Source: Spirochaetales bacterium (lineage in GTDB: Bacteria; Spirochaetota; Spirochaetia; DSM-27196; PWMO01). From it: a stretch of 6,373 nucleotides of DNA. Below the pieces are notes generated by a model, which was given only the letters and a program-made list of their open reading frames with translations, ran no database searches and was not told where the DNA came from. Below are positions 6,129 through 6,373 of this stretch, piece by piece (within the stretch, counting starts at the first letter, position 1; each line of letters opens with the position of its first letter). The stretch covers positions 1 to 6,373 of the forward strand of contig SKLB01000139.1 in NCBI GenBank assembly GCA_007123465.1, given 5' to 3'. The translations under genes and the position numbers were made by a program.

Positions 6129-6134
6129 ATTGTA
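6129..6134 (-). promoter_or_regulatory. -10-like box directly before the nitroreductase start
   Basis: On the minus strand TACAAT (5 of 6 of the -10 consensus) ends 5 nt before the ATG at 6123, so a transcript would begin at or within a base or two of the start codon. At 17 bp upstream the hexamer is CACATT, a poor -35. TTGGCA, a good -35 sequence, lies only 10 bp upstream, too close to pair with it. This is therefore a partial promoter call. Confidence 0.3.
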
Positions 6135-6204
6135 CACTAACTGGTGCCAAAAATGTGCTTTTGGGCCCAGCCTTGGGTCCCGCCGGAGCCCGAGACCACA
6201 GCAT

Positions 6205-6240
6205 AGCGCACGGCAACGGGTAGTGGCCACGGGTTGCGCT
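6205..6240. repeat. Inverted repeat between the right-edge gene and the nitroreductase gene
   Basis: AGCGCA (6205-6210) and TGCGCT (6235-6240) are complementary 6-bp arms around a 24-base loop. An overlapping alternative pairs CACAGC (6197-6202) with GCTGTG (6238-6243). The loop contains the 8-bp palindrome GTGGCCAC. No T-run follows on the minus strand, so it is not a standard intrinsic terminator. This is the only structure I can see in the 6124-6251 gap, and it may be chance in GC-rich DNA. Confidence 0.25.
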
Positions 6241-6251
6241 GTGATGCAGCG

Positions 6252-6373
6252 CTAAGCTGCCAGATGCGCCGGCAGCGCCCGCGGGGCAAGTGCAACCCGG
6301 GTCGCGCTGAGTTCGCCGGTGTCAAAGTTCACCGCCGGCGGGTTTTCGTACTCGTGATGCCAGATCGCTCGCG
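6252..6373 (-). CDS. 3' end of an unrecognised protein gene (partial)
   Basis: On the minus strand one frame is open from the window edge to a TAG (CTA at 6252-6254) and encodes the last 39 residues of a protein. It begins with IWHHEYENPPAVNFDTGELS and ends RALPAHLAA. The other two minus frames stop within the first 20 codons, and the peptide has a natural composition, so this is probably a true C-terminus. I do not recognise the family. It is upstream of, and co-directional with, the nitroreductase gene, with 128 bp between them, which suggests separate transcription units. Confidence 0.6.
   Translation of the reverse strand, partial: RAIWHHEYENPPAVNFDTGELSATRVALAPRALPAHLAA

Noticed and set aside
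6147..6164. CCAAAA/TTTTGG inverted repeat upstream of the nitroreductase, as terminator or operator
   Set aside because: The six-bp, AT-rich stem has no T-run in the right place and is too short to distinguish from chance.
6124..6251. Possible tRNA or small RNA gene in the right intergenic gap
   Set aside because: No cloverleaf arms, CCA end or T-loop consensus could be found, and there is no promoter-terminator pair.
5986..6255. An 89-codon plus-strand frame across the nitroreductase 5' end and the following gap
   Set aside because: Most of it is antisense to the conserved flavin-binding region of the nitroreductase, and it has no ribosome binding site or recognisable domain.

Overview
The window looks like chromosomal DNA from a GC-rich proteobacterium, most plausibly a gammaproteobacterium. 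This is inferred from gene style, sigma70-like promoters and strong AGGAGG-type ribosome binding sites; no marker gene fixes the taxon. It is densely coding: six complete genes plus one gene fragment at each edge. I see no rRNA, tRNA, CRISPR array, insertion sequence or phage gene, and no non-coding stretch longer than about 130 bases.

Layout: (i) 1-158, the 3' end of an unrecognised plus-strand gene. (ii) 159-250, a well-formed sigma70-type promoter whose -35 box lies inside a perfect 16-bp palindrome, probably an operator. (iii) 251-2334, a two-gene plus-strand unit: a classical short-chain dehydrogenase/reductase and a metal-dependent amidohydrolase of the ACMSD/Amidohydrolase_2 type. (iv) 2311-3594, a minus-strand 12-TM major facilitator transporter, convergent with the amidohydrolase and overlapping it by 24 bp. 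(v) 3698-4303, a small cytoplasmic SGNH/GDSL-like hydrolase with a non-standard C-terminal catalytic block. (vi) 4380-5528, a DUF362 protein whose C-terminus carries a cysteine pattern like the [4Fe-4S]-binding motif of NuoB. (vii) 5533-6123, a minus-strand FMN nitroreductase, convergent with the DUF362 gene and separated from it by 4 bp. (viii) 6252-6373, the 3' end of an unrecognised minus-strand gene.

How the genes may work together: the reductase and amidohydrolase look like one catabolic or modifying operon on a small organic (perhaps carbonyl or aromatic-acid) substrate, and the neighbouring transporter could move the substrate or product; this is inference from proximity. The SGNH protein, DUF362 protein and nitroreductase appear to be separate transcription units with no obvious shared pathway. 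I do not see a defence or mobile system.

The points most worth following are the DUF362/NuoB-like cysteine tail, the altered SGNH catalytic block, two unusually long perfect palindromes (one in the promoter, one inside the SGNH gene), and three genes whose -10-like boxes sit so close to the start codon that their mRNAs may be leaderless.
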